Origin: an uncultured Dyadobacter sp.
Lineage (GTDB): Bacteria; Bacteroidota; Bacteroidia; Cytophagales; Spirosomataceae
Direction of reading: 5' to 3'
Assembly (NCBI RefSeq): GCF_946482605.1
Contig: NZ_CAMLSE010000024.1
Location: 1 to 64,000 of the forward strand
DNA: 64,000 nt
This document shows positions 1 to 8,700 of this stretch, piece after piece; within the stretch, counting starts at the first letter, position 1; every line of letters starts with the position of its first letter. Position numbers and translations under genes: made by a program. Below the pieces are notes generated by a model that was not told the origin of the DNA, made no database searches, and saw only the letters and a list, made by a program, of their open reading frames with translations.

Positions 1-732
1 GCAGCAGCTTTCTTTGGACCCCAGAAAATAGTAGTACCCGCCTTTCTTCTGGATCATCACCGCCTCGAAATCCCCCGCCGCGACCTTGAATTTTTTCGAA
101 AGATCGGGGACCGATTTGCCATCCCCGGACAGTTCCACGCCATAGGTACCTTGCATTGGCTTGTCGCTGAAACTTCCCCAGAAGACATATTTCTTACCGT
201 CATCTTCCAGGTAAAACGGGTCGATCGAATTCGGCACATTCACTTCCTGGCTCAGGAACAACTTGCCATGATCACTGAATGGTCCCGACGGCGCGTCTGC
301 AATGGCCAATCCCACGCCGGGATTGGGGTCTCCCCAGGTAGAAAAGGCGTAATACATATGATATTTGCCATTGATCTTCACCACATCCGGTGCCCAAATC
401 CCTCCTTTCTCTTTCCATGTGGGTTTCGCGACGAATGCTTCTCTGACATAGTCCCAATGTACAAGGTCCCTGGAACGTACCACAGGAACCAGGCGTGCGC
501 CTTTTCCATCACCCCAGTCATCCATTGTTCCGTAGGCGTAAAACCAGCCATCGTCCGCCTTAACGACCGTCGGGTCGGCGAGAATGGGTTCGAAAACCGG
601 GTTTTTATACTGCGCGGCTACCTGGTTCCGCTTGGCGGTTGCTTTCGCGTGGCGTTTGACAGCATCACCCGGACCGCTACCCGACAGGATCAGGGGAAAG
701 AAAAGCAAAAAAAGTAATCTGATCATATCCAT
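1..732 (-). CDS. Glycoside hydrolase family 43 protein (C-terminus cut by window edge)
   Basis: The reading frame is open from the ATG at 732 to base 1, giving 244 residues, so the 3' end lies outside the window. An N-terminal hydrophobic stretch (residues 4-18) looks like a signal peptide, so the enzyme is probably exported to periplasm or surface. The five-bladed propeller signature of GH43 is visible: LADPTV with the base Asp53, then SIDPF with Asp171 (pKa modulator), then DFEAV with the acid Glu223. GH43 members cleave arabinose- or xylose-containing side chains and related glycans; the substrate cannot be read from sequence. A second ATG at 726 is equally possible. It lies 18 bases after the PHP-like hydrolase and is the last visible gene of the sugar locus. 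Confidence 0.85.
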   Translation of the reverse strand, partial: MDMIRLLFLLFFPLILSGSGPGDAVKRHAKATAKRNQVAAQYKNPVFEPILADPTVVKADDGWFYAYGTMDDWGDGKGARLVPVVRSRDLVHWDYVREAFVAKPTWKEKGGIWAPDVVKINGKYHMYYAFSTWGDPNPGVGLAIADAPSGPFSDHGKLFLSQEVNVPNSIDPFYLEDDGKKYVFWGSFSDKPMQGTYGVELSGDGKSVPDLSKKFKVAAGDFEAVMIQKKGGYYYFLGSKESCC

Positions 733-750
733 CTCAACATTGTAAACCAG

Positions 751-2826
751 TTATTCGAGCCAGACGATCTGCGTAAACGCGCCATTGGCAGCAGCGTCCC
801 AGATCTCTACCCGCACCCATTTTTTCCCTTTCAGGTTTCGGGTCCATTTGAAAGTCTTTTCCCCGAAAGCCTGGGTGTCGTTCAAATGGATGACATCATG
901 AAAAACGTCCTTGCCGTCTCCGGAAATAATCTCAGCGCGGGACAACGGAAATGTCCATTTGATATCCAGATTCACTTCCGCCAAGCCTTTGGCATCCAGC
1001 CTGGCCGTTTCATTCGCAGTTGCTTGGTTGACTTTGAAAGAAGGGATCAGCACCTCGCCGGTCGTCACGAAGAATTTACCTTTCCGCATCGCGTCCAGGA
1101 CCGGCTGCCAGCCATCTTTGAATTCCGGCAAATGGTCCAATTGAAGGTAATTGATATTCATATGGCCGTACAATTCATAGTTAGGCTCGATCCGAAACAG
1201 ATCCGCTTCGGCCAGGACGTTCTTTTTATAGCCCCAGTTGGCCATATCGTCCATCAGATCCAGCACCCGCTTGCCTAGTTTCGGCTGGGACAGGTCGGCA
1301 GGCATTGCTTTCCAGGCGGCACCGAGAAAGTGGTCCGATTTGTAGAATGCTTCGTCCTTATGCTTGTCAGGAAAACCGGTTGAGCCCTTCGTACGCGCGT
1401 GGGCCGTCCAGGCGAGGCCATTCTCCATTTCGAGCAATTTCTGCATTTCCTCCTTATTCCCTACCCGGTAAATTTTGCCATACTCGGGATGGTCTTCCAC
1501 AAAAGGCTGGTCTTTTTCGCGGGACATCAGCCAGTACACCGGCTTGGGAAAGATATTCATCCAATGCCCTCCGAAAAAGTTGTTCGGCTCTTCGCCCGGG
1601 AGCAGCAGAAAATTCCCACCGGAAAGCCGGGCGCATTCGGAAAACATCGTTTTGAGCTCCGGCCAACGCTTAGCCTCCGGGCCGCGCGGGCTTCCGGGAC
1701 CATGAAACTCGGCCAGATGCACGATATTAACCCCGGTGTTCCGGAAAGCTTTTACAAAACCCGGCATATCCGGTAACGGTTTGCGGGTCAGCACGTCGTC
1801 GACATGTTCCTGGTGGAAGTGACTGGCCATGGTGTAATAGCCCGTGATCGGCACATATTTGTCTGCGTGTGTAAATGCTTTTACGTTTTCCAGCACCTTT
1901 CCATCTTGCTCGCTGCTCAGCAAACAGAAGAAATTATAGCGCTGTTGCGTTTCCGGCGGCGCATTGAACCAGGGCACCCAGCGGCGGTCGCCCAGCAGGT
2001 CGTGCCGTATCCCGATCCCGAACCCGGGCAACAGGTTACGATAGTTCTCACCATACCAGATGTGTTCCAGGTTATAGCAATTATCCAGCGGATAAAAATA
2101 TTGGTGCGGGGCAGGGAAAACAGCCAGGCTTCCTTCCTCACCTTGTCCGATGATCGTCCGGTACTTGACCGGCATCATTTCCACGGTATCCATTTTCGCG
2201 ACGGAGACATTCCGGACAAAATCCTCCGTGTCCGCCCAGAATAACTTTTTCCAGGGTGACTGGCGCGACGAGAGGCCAGCATCGTAAATTACCGCCAGCG
2301 AATCGACATGGGTGGTCATCACAGCCGCCACATTCATCAGCGGGCTGCCATGAAACAGCGTCAGTTCTATCGCACCTGTAAATGGCCCGGCCTCGGCACC
2401 GTTCACGCGGATTTCCGTGCGGGCGCCATTACTTACGACCTGCACGGCTTTCTTTTCCAGCTTTACGGCGTAGCTCCGGTACTGCTGGTAAGCTGTTTTA
2501 TCAAAGAAAATATTCCAGCCATTTTGCGATACCAGGTCCCTTTTCCCTACCGTAAGGATAATGGCCGGATCCAGGTCGCGGGCGATGGTGCGCTGCTTTC
2601 CGCCCTGGCCTATGGCGAGGCTCCCGATCAGCGGATGCGCCTTATCCAAATCAATGGACACTTTTCCCGTCTCAGCATTGCCGGCGGGCCATTCAATATG
2701 CAGCATCCCACCGCTCACAACGGCCTGAACGCCATTCTTCTTGTCAAAATTCTTTAAATCCACAGGAACCTGGGCTTGCAGGGCCAGGGTGAGCATTGAC
2801 AAGAAAACAAACAGTGATTTATGCAT
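751..2826 (-). CDS. Secreted PHP/CehA-McbA-like metal-dependent hydrolase, putative
   Basis: I chose the ATG at 2826 rather than 2907 because it opens directly on a signal peptide (MHKSLFVFLSMLTLALQAQ); the mature protein has about 670 residues. The N-terminal half is beta-rich with no motif I recognise. The C-terminal half has His/Glu/Asp clusters typical of PHP-type metallohydrolases: HLAEFHGPG, LLPGEEPNN, WTAHAR and YGHMNINYLQ. This resembles the CehA/McbA-like proteins often found with sugar genes. The start overlaps the 3' end of the upstream epimerase gene by 8 bases, implying translational coupling. Substrate is unknown; a role in processing a sugar ester or lactone is only a guess. 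The family call is moderate because I see motifs, not an alignment. Confidence 0.55.
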   Translation of the reverse strand: MHKSLFVFLSMLTLALQAQVPVDLKNFDKKNGVQAVVSGGMLHIEWPAGNAETGKVSIDLDKAHPLIGSLAIGQGGKQRTIARDLDPAIILTVGKRDLVSQNGWNIFFDKTAYQQYRSYAVKLEKKAVQVVSNGARTEIRVNGAEAGPFTGAIELTLFHGSPLMNVAAVMTTHVDSLAVIYDAGLSSRQSPWKKLFWADTEDFVRNVSVAKMDTVEMMPVKYRTIIGQGEEGSLAVFPAPHQYFYPLDNCYNLEHIWYGENYRNLLPGFGIGIRHDLLGDRRWVPWFNAPPETQQRYNFFCLLSSEQDGKVLENVKAFTHADKYVPITGYYTMASHFHQEHVDDVLTRKPLPDMPGFVKAFRNTGVNIVHLAEFHGPGSPRGPEAKRWPELKTMFSECARLSGGNFLLLPGEEPNNFFGGHWMNIFPKPVYWLMSREKDQPFVEDHPEYGKIYRVGNKEEMQKLLEMENGLAWTAHARTKGSTGFPDKHKDEAFYKSDHFLGAAWKAMPADLSQPKLGKRVLDLMDDMANWGYKKNVLAEADLFRIEPNYELYGHMNINYLQLDHLPEFKDGWQPVLDAMRKGKFFVTTGEVLIPSFKVNQATANETARLDAKGLAEVNLDIKWTFPLSRAEIISGDGKDVFHDVIHLNDTQAFGEKTFKWTRNLKGKKWVRVEIWDAAANGAFTQIVWLE

Positions 2827-3691
2827 GGGCAACGGATGGTGTTTGAGCAAACATTTTCTGGTAGAAAGCAAGGCCCTCGGTCGCCAGCTCATCGGCGCTG
2901 TTGGCAAGCGGCCGCCAGATACAGGCCGCGCGTGCCAGCTCTTTGGACGGCTGCCCGAAAGTCTCGATCACGACGGCACCGTCATAACCGATTTCGTTCA
3001 ACGCATCTCTGATTCCTTCCCATTCGAGATGACCGGTGCCAGGTGTGCCGCGGTCGCTTTCGTTACCTTGTACATGACAAAGCAGATCTTTGCCGATTTT
3101 CCTGATCGAAGCCGGAATATCTTTCTCCTCGATGTTGGAATGGAAGGTATCCAGTACGATCTTAAGATTCGGATTCCCCACTTCTTCCACGATCGACAAT
3201 GCCTGATCCACCGTATTGACCATATCTGTTTCAAACCGGTTCAGTGGTTCAAGGCCAAGTATGACACCTTCTTCCCCGGCGATCCTGCTCACCTCACGCA
3301 GCGTGTTCACACACCATTCGCGCTCCTGCTTCCGCTGCTCGTCGGAAACGATGCGGGTTTTGCCCACAGCCGAATAAAGCGGTCCGCCAAACAGCGGGCT
3401 TCCCATTTCGGAGGCAATGCGGATACAATCGGCGATATACTGCCTGCCTGTCTGCCGGAATGCCGGCTCGGTGCTGGAAATATCCCTTTCCTGGCCAAAT
3501 GCACCGCTGATAGTGATTTTAAGATCGAGATCTTCCGCAATGGCTTTGATCAGTTGCCAGTCGATGATGCGTGCATCTTCCACGGCTATTTCGATGATGT
3601 CATAGCCCATGTTTTTGACCTTCGTCAGCAGGTCTATATTTCCCGTCGAAAACGGGGATACCCAAATGAATGTACTGGCTCCGAATAGCAT
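2819..3691 (-). CDS. Sugar phosphate isomerase/epimerase, D-tagatose/D-psicose 3-epimerase-like TIM barrel
   Basis: The 290 residues form a cytoplasmic xylose-isomerase-like (AP endonuclease 2 superfamily) TIM barrel. The four metal ligands of ketose 3-epimerases are in order: Glu in GLEPLNRFE, Asp in VLDTFHSNIEE, His in CHVQGNESDRG and Glu in VVIETFG. The GTPGTGHLEWEG stretch is typical of this family. Such enzymes epimerise ketoses at C3 or isomerise related sugars and often sit beside Gfo/Idh/MocA dehydrogenases, as here. The gene follows a strong hairpin (3711-3739) and overlaps the next gene by 8 bases. Length is normal for the family. Exact substrate is unknown. Confidence 0.8.
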   Translation of the reverse strand: MLFGASTFIWVSPFSTGNIDLLTKVKNMGYDIIEIAVEDARIIDWQLIKAIAEDLDLKITISGAFGQERDISSTEPAFRQTGRQYIADCIRIASEMGSPLFGGPLYSAVGKTRIVSDEQRKQEREWCVNTLREVSRIAGEEGVILGLEPLNRFETDMVNTVDQALSIVEEVGNPNLKIVLDTFHSNIEEKDIPASIRKIGKDLLCHVQGNESDRGTPGTGHLEWEGIRDALNEIGYDGAVVIETFGQPSKELARAACIWRPLANSADELATEGLAFYQKMFAQTPSVAHA

Positions 3692-3705
3692 ACAGGTAGT
3701 TATTT

Positions 3706-3739
3706 AAAAAGCCGGCCGGGTTTCTATGGCCCGGCCGGC
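3706..3739 (-). terminator. Strong GC-rich stem-loop with U-run between oxidoreductase and epimerase genes
   Basis: Arms GCCGGCCGGG (3711-3720) and CCCGGCCGGC (3730-3739) pair perfectly over 10 bp with a 9-base loop. Read on the minus strand the stem is followed by five U residues (3706-3710). It starts eight bases after the stop of the Gfo/Idh gene and ends 15 bases before the epimerase start, so it should terminate or strongly attenuate the upstream transcript. Partial read-through cannot be excluded. Confidence 0.8.
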
Positions 3740-3746
3740 AGGTCAA

Positions 3747-4865
3747 TTACGCTTCAAAACTTGGCACATCCACACGAATGCCGCCTTTCATGGCTGACTC
3801 GTGCGCGCAGATACCCGCGCAGGTATAGTTCGCAGCCAATGCGGCATCCACAGCCGAATCGCGTCCTTCAATGATCGCGGCCACAAACTCCTGCACCAAA
3901 TGCGGGTGAGAGCCTCCGTGACCCGCCCCCTGAAGGAACGAAACGTGGTTAGGGTCGTCAATTTTTTCGCGTTTGGTAAAGTGCTTGATCGGCTCGATCA
4001 GCAGCTCGTCGGTGTCGGGAACGTCGATGCGGCTGGCATTTTCACCTCCGTCGAAAATCACGTGCTGCTCATCCTGCAACTGCTCCCATTCGAAGGACAT
4101 TTTAGTACCATACACATCATAACTTTCACGGTACTGCCGCACCACATCGAAGAGTGAGCGTGTTGCTTCGGCTACCACGTCCGTCCCTTTCAGCGTGAAT
4201 GTCGCCGTTTCAACCGCGAATGGCGATCCGTACCGGCCAGCCAGGTCTTCACTCAACCGGCCGGAGCCATGGCAAACGACGGTTTCGGCGATGGTATTAT
4301 TGATTTTCAAAAGCGGGGAGATCGCATGAGTCCCGTTGAGCATCGGCGGGTAGCCTTTCCAGTACTCTCCCCAGCCATCCATGCTCATGTCCTGGATGTG
4401 CGATCCCCGGACAAACTGGATGCGTCCCAGCTGACCTGTTTCGGCCAGTTTCAGACCATAAAGAAATTCGCGTGTGTACAGGGCGGTTTCCATCATCATA
4501 TATACTTTCCCGGAGCGACGCTTGGCTTCCACAATAGCTTTGCAGTCTTCGACGGTCATGGCCATGGGAATCGTGCAGGCGGTGTGTTTGCCGGCATTCA
4601 GCGAAGCGAGGGTCATGCGGGCGTGATCGGGCACGGGCGTCACCACGTGGATGGCATCTACGTCTTCGCGTTTCGGCACGTCTTCAAAATGTTCGAAAAC
4701 CAGGTTTGGGTCAAGATTGAATTTGGCAGTCAATTCGTCACGCGTCTCTTTGCTGCGCGTGCAAATTCCCACGGCTTTGATATTAGGGTGACTTTGATAA
4801 ATAGGGATAAACTCCTTCCCGAATCCCATACCCACGATAACTACTGTGATTTGCTTGTCGCTCAT
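3747..4865 (-). CDS. Gfo/Idh/MocA family NAD(P)-dependent oxidoreductase
   Basis: I place the start at 4865 (MSDKQITVVIVGMG); the longer frame runs into the hairpin array upstream. The 372-residue product opens with a Rossmann fold (VVIVGMGFGKEF), followed by VVTPVPDHARM and AGKHTACTIPMAM, which corresponds to the E/H-K-P region of the family with the Lys of AGKH conserved. The C-terminal half is the alpha/beta GFO_IDH_MocA domain; HGGSHPHLVQEFV near the C-terminus is typical of Bacteroidota members in ThuA loci. These enzymes oxidise or reduce sugars and cyclitols in the cytoplasm. With the downstream epimerase and upstream ThuA genes it suggests 3-keto-sugar metabolism; the substrate is inferred only. 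Confidence 0.88.
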   Translation of the reverse strand: MSDKQITVVIVGMGFGKEFIPIYQSHPNIKAVGICTRSKETRDELTAKFNLDPNLVFEHFEDVPKREDVDAIHVVTPVPDHARMTLASLNAGKHTACTIPMAMTVEDCKAIVEAKRRSGKVYMMMETALYTREFLYGLKLAETGQLGRIQFVRGSHIQDMSMDGWGEYWKGYPPMLNGTHAISPLLKINNTIAETVVCHGSGRLSEDLAGRYGSPFAVETATFTLKGTDVVAEATRSLFDVVRQYRESYDVYGTKMSFEWEQLQDEQHVIFDGGENASRIDVPDTDELLIEPIKHFTKREKIDDPNHVSFLQGAGHGGSHPHLVQEFVAAIIEGRDSAVDAALAANYTCAGICAHESAMKGGIRVDVPSFEA

Positions 4866-4882
4866 TGCTGTTTTGTTTAATG

Positions 4883-5004
4883 CCCCTGGGTTGAAACCCG
4901 GGGTTAAGAAATGGATTGATTTGTGTCGTTTTTTCAAAGCCTACGGCTTTGAGATCTGTGAGCCATAGGCTCAACCATTTGGTTTCGCCCGATTTCAATT
5001 CGGG
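4883..5004. repeat. Array of five small hairpins in an intergenic space
   Basis: Between the ThuA and Gfo/Idh genes five palindromes follow one another with little spacing: 4883-4903 (CCCC.GGG/CCC.GGGG, loop TTGAAA, one bulge), 4934-4952 (TCAAAGCC/GGCTTTGA, loop TAC), 4959-4973 (TGAGCC/GGCTCA, loop ATA), 4973-4984 (AACCA/TGGTT) and 4988-5004 (CCCGA/TCGGG). The GGTTGAAACC core and multi-hairpin architecture are like REP-type elements mobilised by RAYT (Y1-family) transposases; no such transposase is in the window. The array could also act on mRNA decay or termination. Confidence 0.7.
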
Positions 5005-5014
5005 GGAACGGGGC

Positions 5015-5743
5015 TTATTTTGCTGCCCATTCTATGGCGTTGCGCAGGAGGGTCTGATACGGCTCGATGGTATGCGATTTGGCGTCATGGCCCAATGCAA
5101 TGCCTACGATTCTTCCCTTAGGATATTTCACGATGAAAATGCTTGGGAAAACCTTGTCAGAAGTTTCTGCCTTCGCAGTTGCCAGTACTTCTATCGGCGT
5201 TCCCGCCGCGTCGGGTTTGAAATAATACAGCTCGTCATCCAGCTTGAAGCTTGTCGGGACGCCTTTCGTTACGGGGTGTTTTTGGGTAATGGTTACCTCG
5301 AATGGGCCGTACTTGTCATGACCGCGAGAGCCTCCGCCCACGAGCTTCTGATTGTACTCCGGCCAGTCGGCCCAGTTGTACCATAATGCCGGATGTGCCA
5401 GTACCAGACCTTTGCCCGCGTCAACGAATGCAAAGATCGCCTTCCGGGTTGCCTCGTCGGCGATCGGCTGGTTGTTGCTCAGGTACAGCACATCGATGTT
5501 TTTCAGTTTGGATAGAATGGTCGTTGGATCGCTGGTGTATTCTACCGTGGCCAGACCGTCTTTCTGCAATGTCTGTACATCCTCCTGTTTGTACCATTTA
5601 TCGAAATCGTGGGACGCCCCTCCGCCTACCAGCAGCACGCGGATCGCCTTTTTCTTCCATGGATGGTCTCCGGCACAGGCATTTCCTAAAAAAGCAACGG
5701 CAAGCAACAATGACAGGACGGTCTTAAAAAATGAATGGGTCAT
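5015..5743 (-). CDS. Secreted ThuA domain protein
   Basis: The 242-residue protein has an N-terminal signal peptide (about residues 1-24, ending near GNACAG) and then one ThuA domain with a class I glutamine-amidotransferase-like fold: IRVLLVGGGASHDFDKWY, YLSNNQPI, GLVLAHPALWYNW and PVTKGVPTSFKLDDELYYF. ThuA was first linked to trehalose utilisation; recent family work ties ThuA-like proteins to 3-keto-disaccharide processing. The canonical nucleophile Cys of amidotransferases is absent at the elbow (LAHPALW), as is usual for ThuA. It lies 27 bases downstream of a much larger protein that begins with its own ThuA domain, so two ThuA modules are expressed side by side. Confidence 0.85.
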   Translation of the reverse strand: MTHSFFKTVLSLLLAVAFLGNACAGDHPWKKKAIRVLLVGGGASHDFDKWYKQEDVQTLQKDGLATVEYTSDPTTILSKLKNIDVLYLSNNQPIADEATRKAIFAFVDAGKGLVLAHPALWYNWADWPEYNQKLVGGGSRGHDKYGPFEVTITQKHPVTKGVPTSFKLDDELYYFKPDAAGTPIEVLATAKAETSDKVFPSIFIVKYPKGRIVGIALGHDAKSHTIEPYQTLLRNAIEWAAK

Positions 5744-5770
5744 GGGTTTGAGTTTTAAATTGAACTTCTT

Positions 5771-8700
5771 CTACTTCGTCACGCGCAGGATGCCGTTCAT
5801 GCCGCGCCAGTGCCCGGGGAATGTACACACGTAGGGATAATCACCCGGCTCATTGGGTACTGTAAATTCCAGCGTGACGGTTTCGCCCGAACTAACCAGC
5901 CTGGTGGCGTGCAGTACCTCCGGAATTTTGGGCACATAATGCAGTTCAGCCGCTTTCGGGTTACTGAGGAGCTCGTCCGCGGCTTTCCCGACCTTTTGCA
6001 ATGTACCCGGCTTGATGATCAGCAGGTTGTGCTGCATACCGTCCGGATTTTCCAGATTGATCACCACTTTCTGTCCGGCCTTCACGGTAATCAGCTTTTT
6101 ATCATACTGCATGATCTCTTTCTCCACCTTGAGTTCGATGACCATCGCGTTGGATGCCGCCGTTTTTGGGGATTGCCCAGCCTCCGACGTAGCACCTGCG
6201 GCCGCATTCGCCGAAGGTTTGCTCAATGCCAGTGAAGCCTTTTGAAAATTACCTGCAAAACCAAATTTGCCCTCATAATTACCGATGCGGTCGTCTCCCT
6301 CCAGATCTTCCCCAGTCCTTACCGAATTGGTCAATGGTGCCCCAAATAACATATGTGCTTTTCCGGTTGCGGCTATTTTGCCATCGACGACGATCCGGAT
6401 GTTACCGCCCTCGGTCAGACTCGCCACCGCATCGAACTGATCAGGCAGTGGCTCCGTAGTGGCGGCCTGGCTGACCGTACCGTGCTGCCTGACAGCCATG
6501 ATGAGCTTACCGTCCTGAATGTACAGTGCATATCCGCCATCCTTACCGCCCTGACCGGCAATGAAGCCTTGCAATGGCTTATCCTTCGAACGGGTGATAG
6601 AAGCACGGATGGTAATTTCTTTGCCGGTAACATCCGGCGGGAACTGTAATGTATTCCTTCTTCCCAGCGGGTAAACTTCCTTATCCAATGCCTCGGAAAC
6701 CCGGGCTGCAAATGCCGACGACTTTCCCTCCTTTGCTGCCGCCGAGGCAAAACCCTTCTCGTGGCTGACGGCCGCGGCGAGAATGGCTCTCGAAATCCAG
6801 GGATCTTTGGCATTGCGTTCATCCTGCGCGGCGCGGAATATGGCTTCGCCGGCCTTCTCGGAAGCGGGCAGGTCCGCCATAGCTACAAACGTGGCTAGAC
6901 GGGTGTTGAGATTAGGATCTACGAGCCCTTTCTGAAGTATTTCGAAACTCTGCTCATTTTTTGGCAAAACCATCGCCGCAGCTTTCCGCACACCGGCAGC
7001 CGGGTGATTCATCGCATTACTCACCATCTGTAATGCGCCGGCATTCGAACCGTTCAGCACCCCCAGTCCGTGCAGTGTCCACAATGCATGTACCGCCGGG
7101 CTGTTCAGGCCAATTTCGTCGACTTTCTGATTATTGATGATTTTATACAAATCCGGCAGTACGGAAAGTTGTTTGGATTCGACCAGCAAACGTTGCGCTG
7201 TCATCCGCCAGAACATATTGTCGTTTTCCAATGCGGCCAAAAGTCCGGGCAGATCACTTTTGGAAAGCTTCATTGTGGGCGTTTTTTTACCATTCCTGTA
7301 AACAACCCGGTATACACGTCCATGGTTAAGGTCCCGCATCGGACTGCTGAATGCGTTTCCGGGGCCGCGCGGCTGGTCTTTGAAAGGCAGGACAAACTCC
7401 GCAGGCGACTGGGCAGGTACGAATACATTATGCTGGATAATGAAGTTATACCAATCGGCAATCCAGACCGCACCGTCGGGGCCAACCTCGGCCTGCACGG
7501 GACCAAACCATTCGTCGGAGCTGGCCATCAGGTTCCAGCCGTCTTTTTCCCTGAAACCCGCACCATCCGGTTCCAGGATTGCATTGTGTACCAAACGGAT
7601 CGTGGGCTCCGTAACGAATGCGACGCGATTCCAGTACTCTTTCGGGAAGCTACGGGCAGTGTAAAAATGATGACCGGCGGCGGAAGTAAAACCTCCTACT
7701 ACATCCACCTGGCGCAGGTTGGGCGTCATCGAATGGGCGTCATAATGCCCGTCGATTTTCTGCACCGCCTGCATCGGGGATTGTTCTTCCCCCAGCGTGC
7801 GCTGCATCATCTGGCCAGGCATCGAGTAGAATGCGCTGTGCGTGTTGTTGGCAGTCGAAAGGAATATGTTGTTATCCTCCGTGAATCCCAAACCCCAGGT
7901 ATTGTTGCTGCTGTTCCCAAGAAATGCGAAGTCCTTACCATCCGGGGTGAAATGGTACACGCCTTGTGAAAAGCTCATTTTTTTCCCGTTAATGGTCCCA
8001 TTGAAGCCGGAGTACCCCAAAACACCCCAGATTTTGTTATCGAACCCATATTGCAGGTTCGATGGACCGGCATGCGTATCGTTTTTGCCCCAGCCCGTCA
8101 TGATAACCTCACGCACATCGGCCACATCGTCGCCATTGGTATCTTTCATGAAAACAAAATCCGGGGCCATGGAAACGATGATCCCGCCATTTGAAAATAC
8201 CATGCTGGTGGGGATGTTCAGCTTGTCGGCGAAGACAGTAAATTTATCGGCTTTACCATCACCGTTGGTGTCCTCACATATTTTAATGCGGTCGTTCGCC
8301 GCTCCGTCTGTTTCCTTGAACGTGTTGGGATAATCCACCGACTCCACAACCCAGAGCCGTCCGCGCTCATCCCATGCCATGGCAATGGGGTTGGTAATGT
8401 CGGGCTCGGAAGCGAAAAGCTGTATCTCAAAATCCGCGGGAACCTGGGTCAGCTTGTTGGATTCGGCTGGTGAAAGCGCCTCCTGCATTTTCGGTACGGT
8501 GTGCCTTTTGGTATAATGCGAAATGGTGTCCGACTGATAGATATCGACATCCGGCAATTTCAATGCGGCTATTTCCGCCTGCACATGATCGCCCATGGCC
8601 CATAACACCCCGTTCCTGACCAGGTCCAGGAAACCTTTGTTCGTCCAGGTACTGTCCTCATGACCATAGGCAGTGTAAAACACGCGTCCCTTACCCTCGT

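Noticed and set aside
2741..3688. A 315-residue open frame on the plus strand antisense to the epimerase gene
   Set aside because: It is an exact shadow of a gene with clear TIM-barrel metal motifs; the antisense translation has no motif and no start signals.
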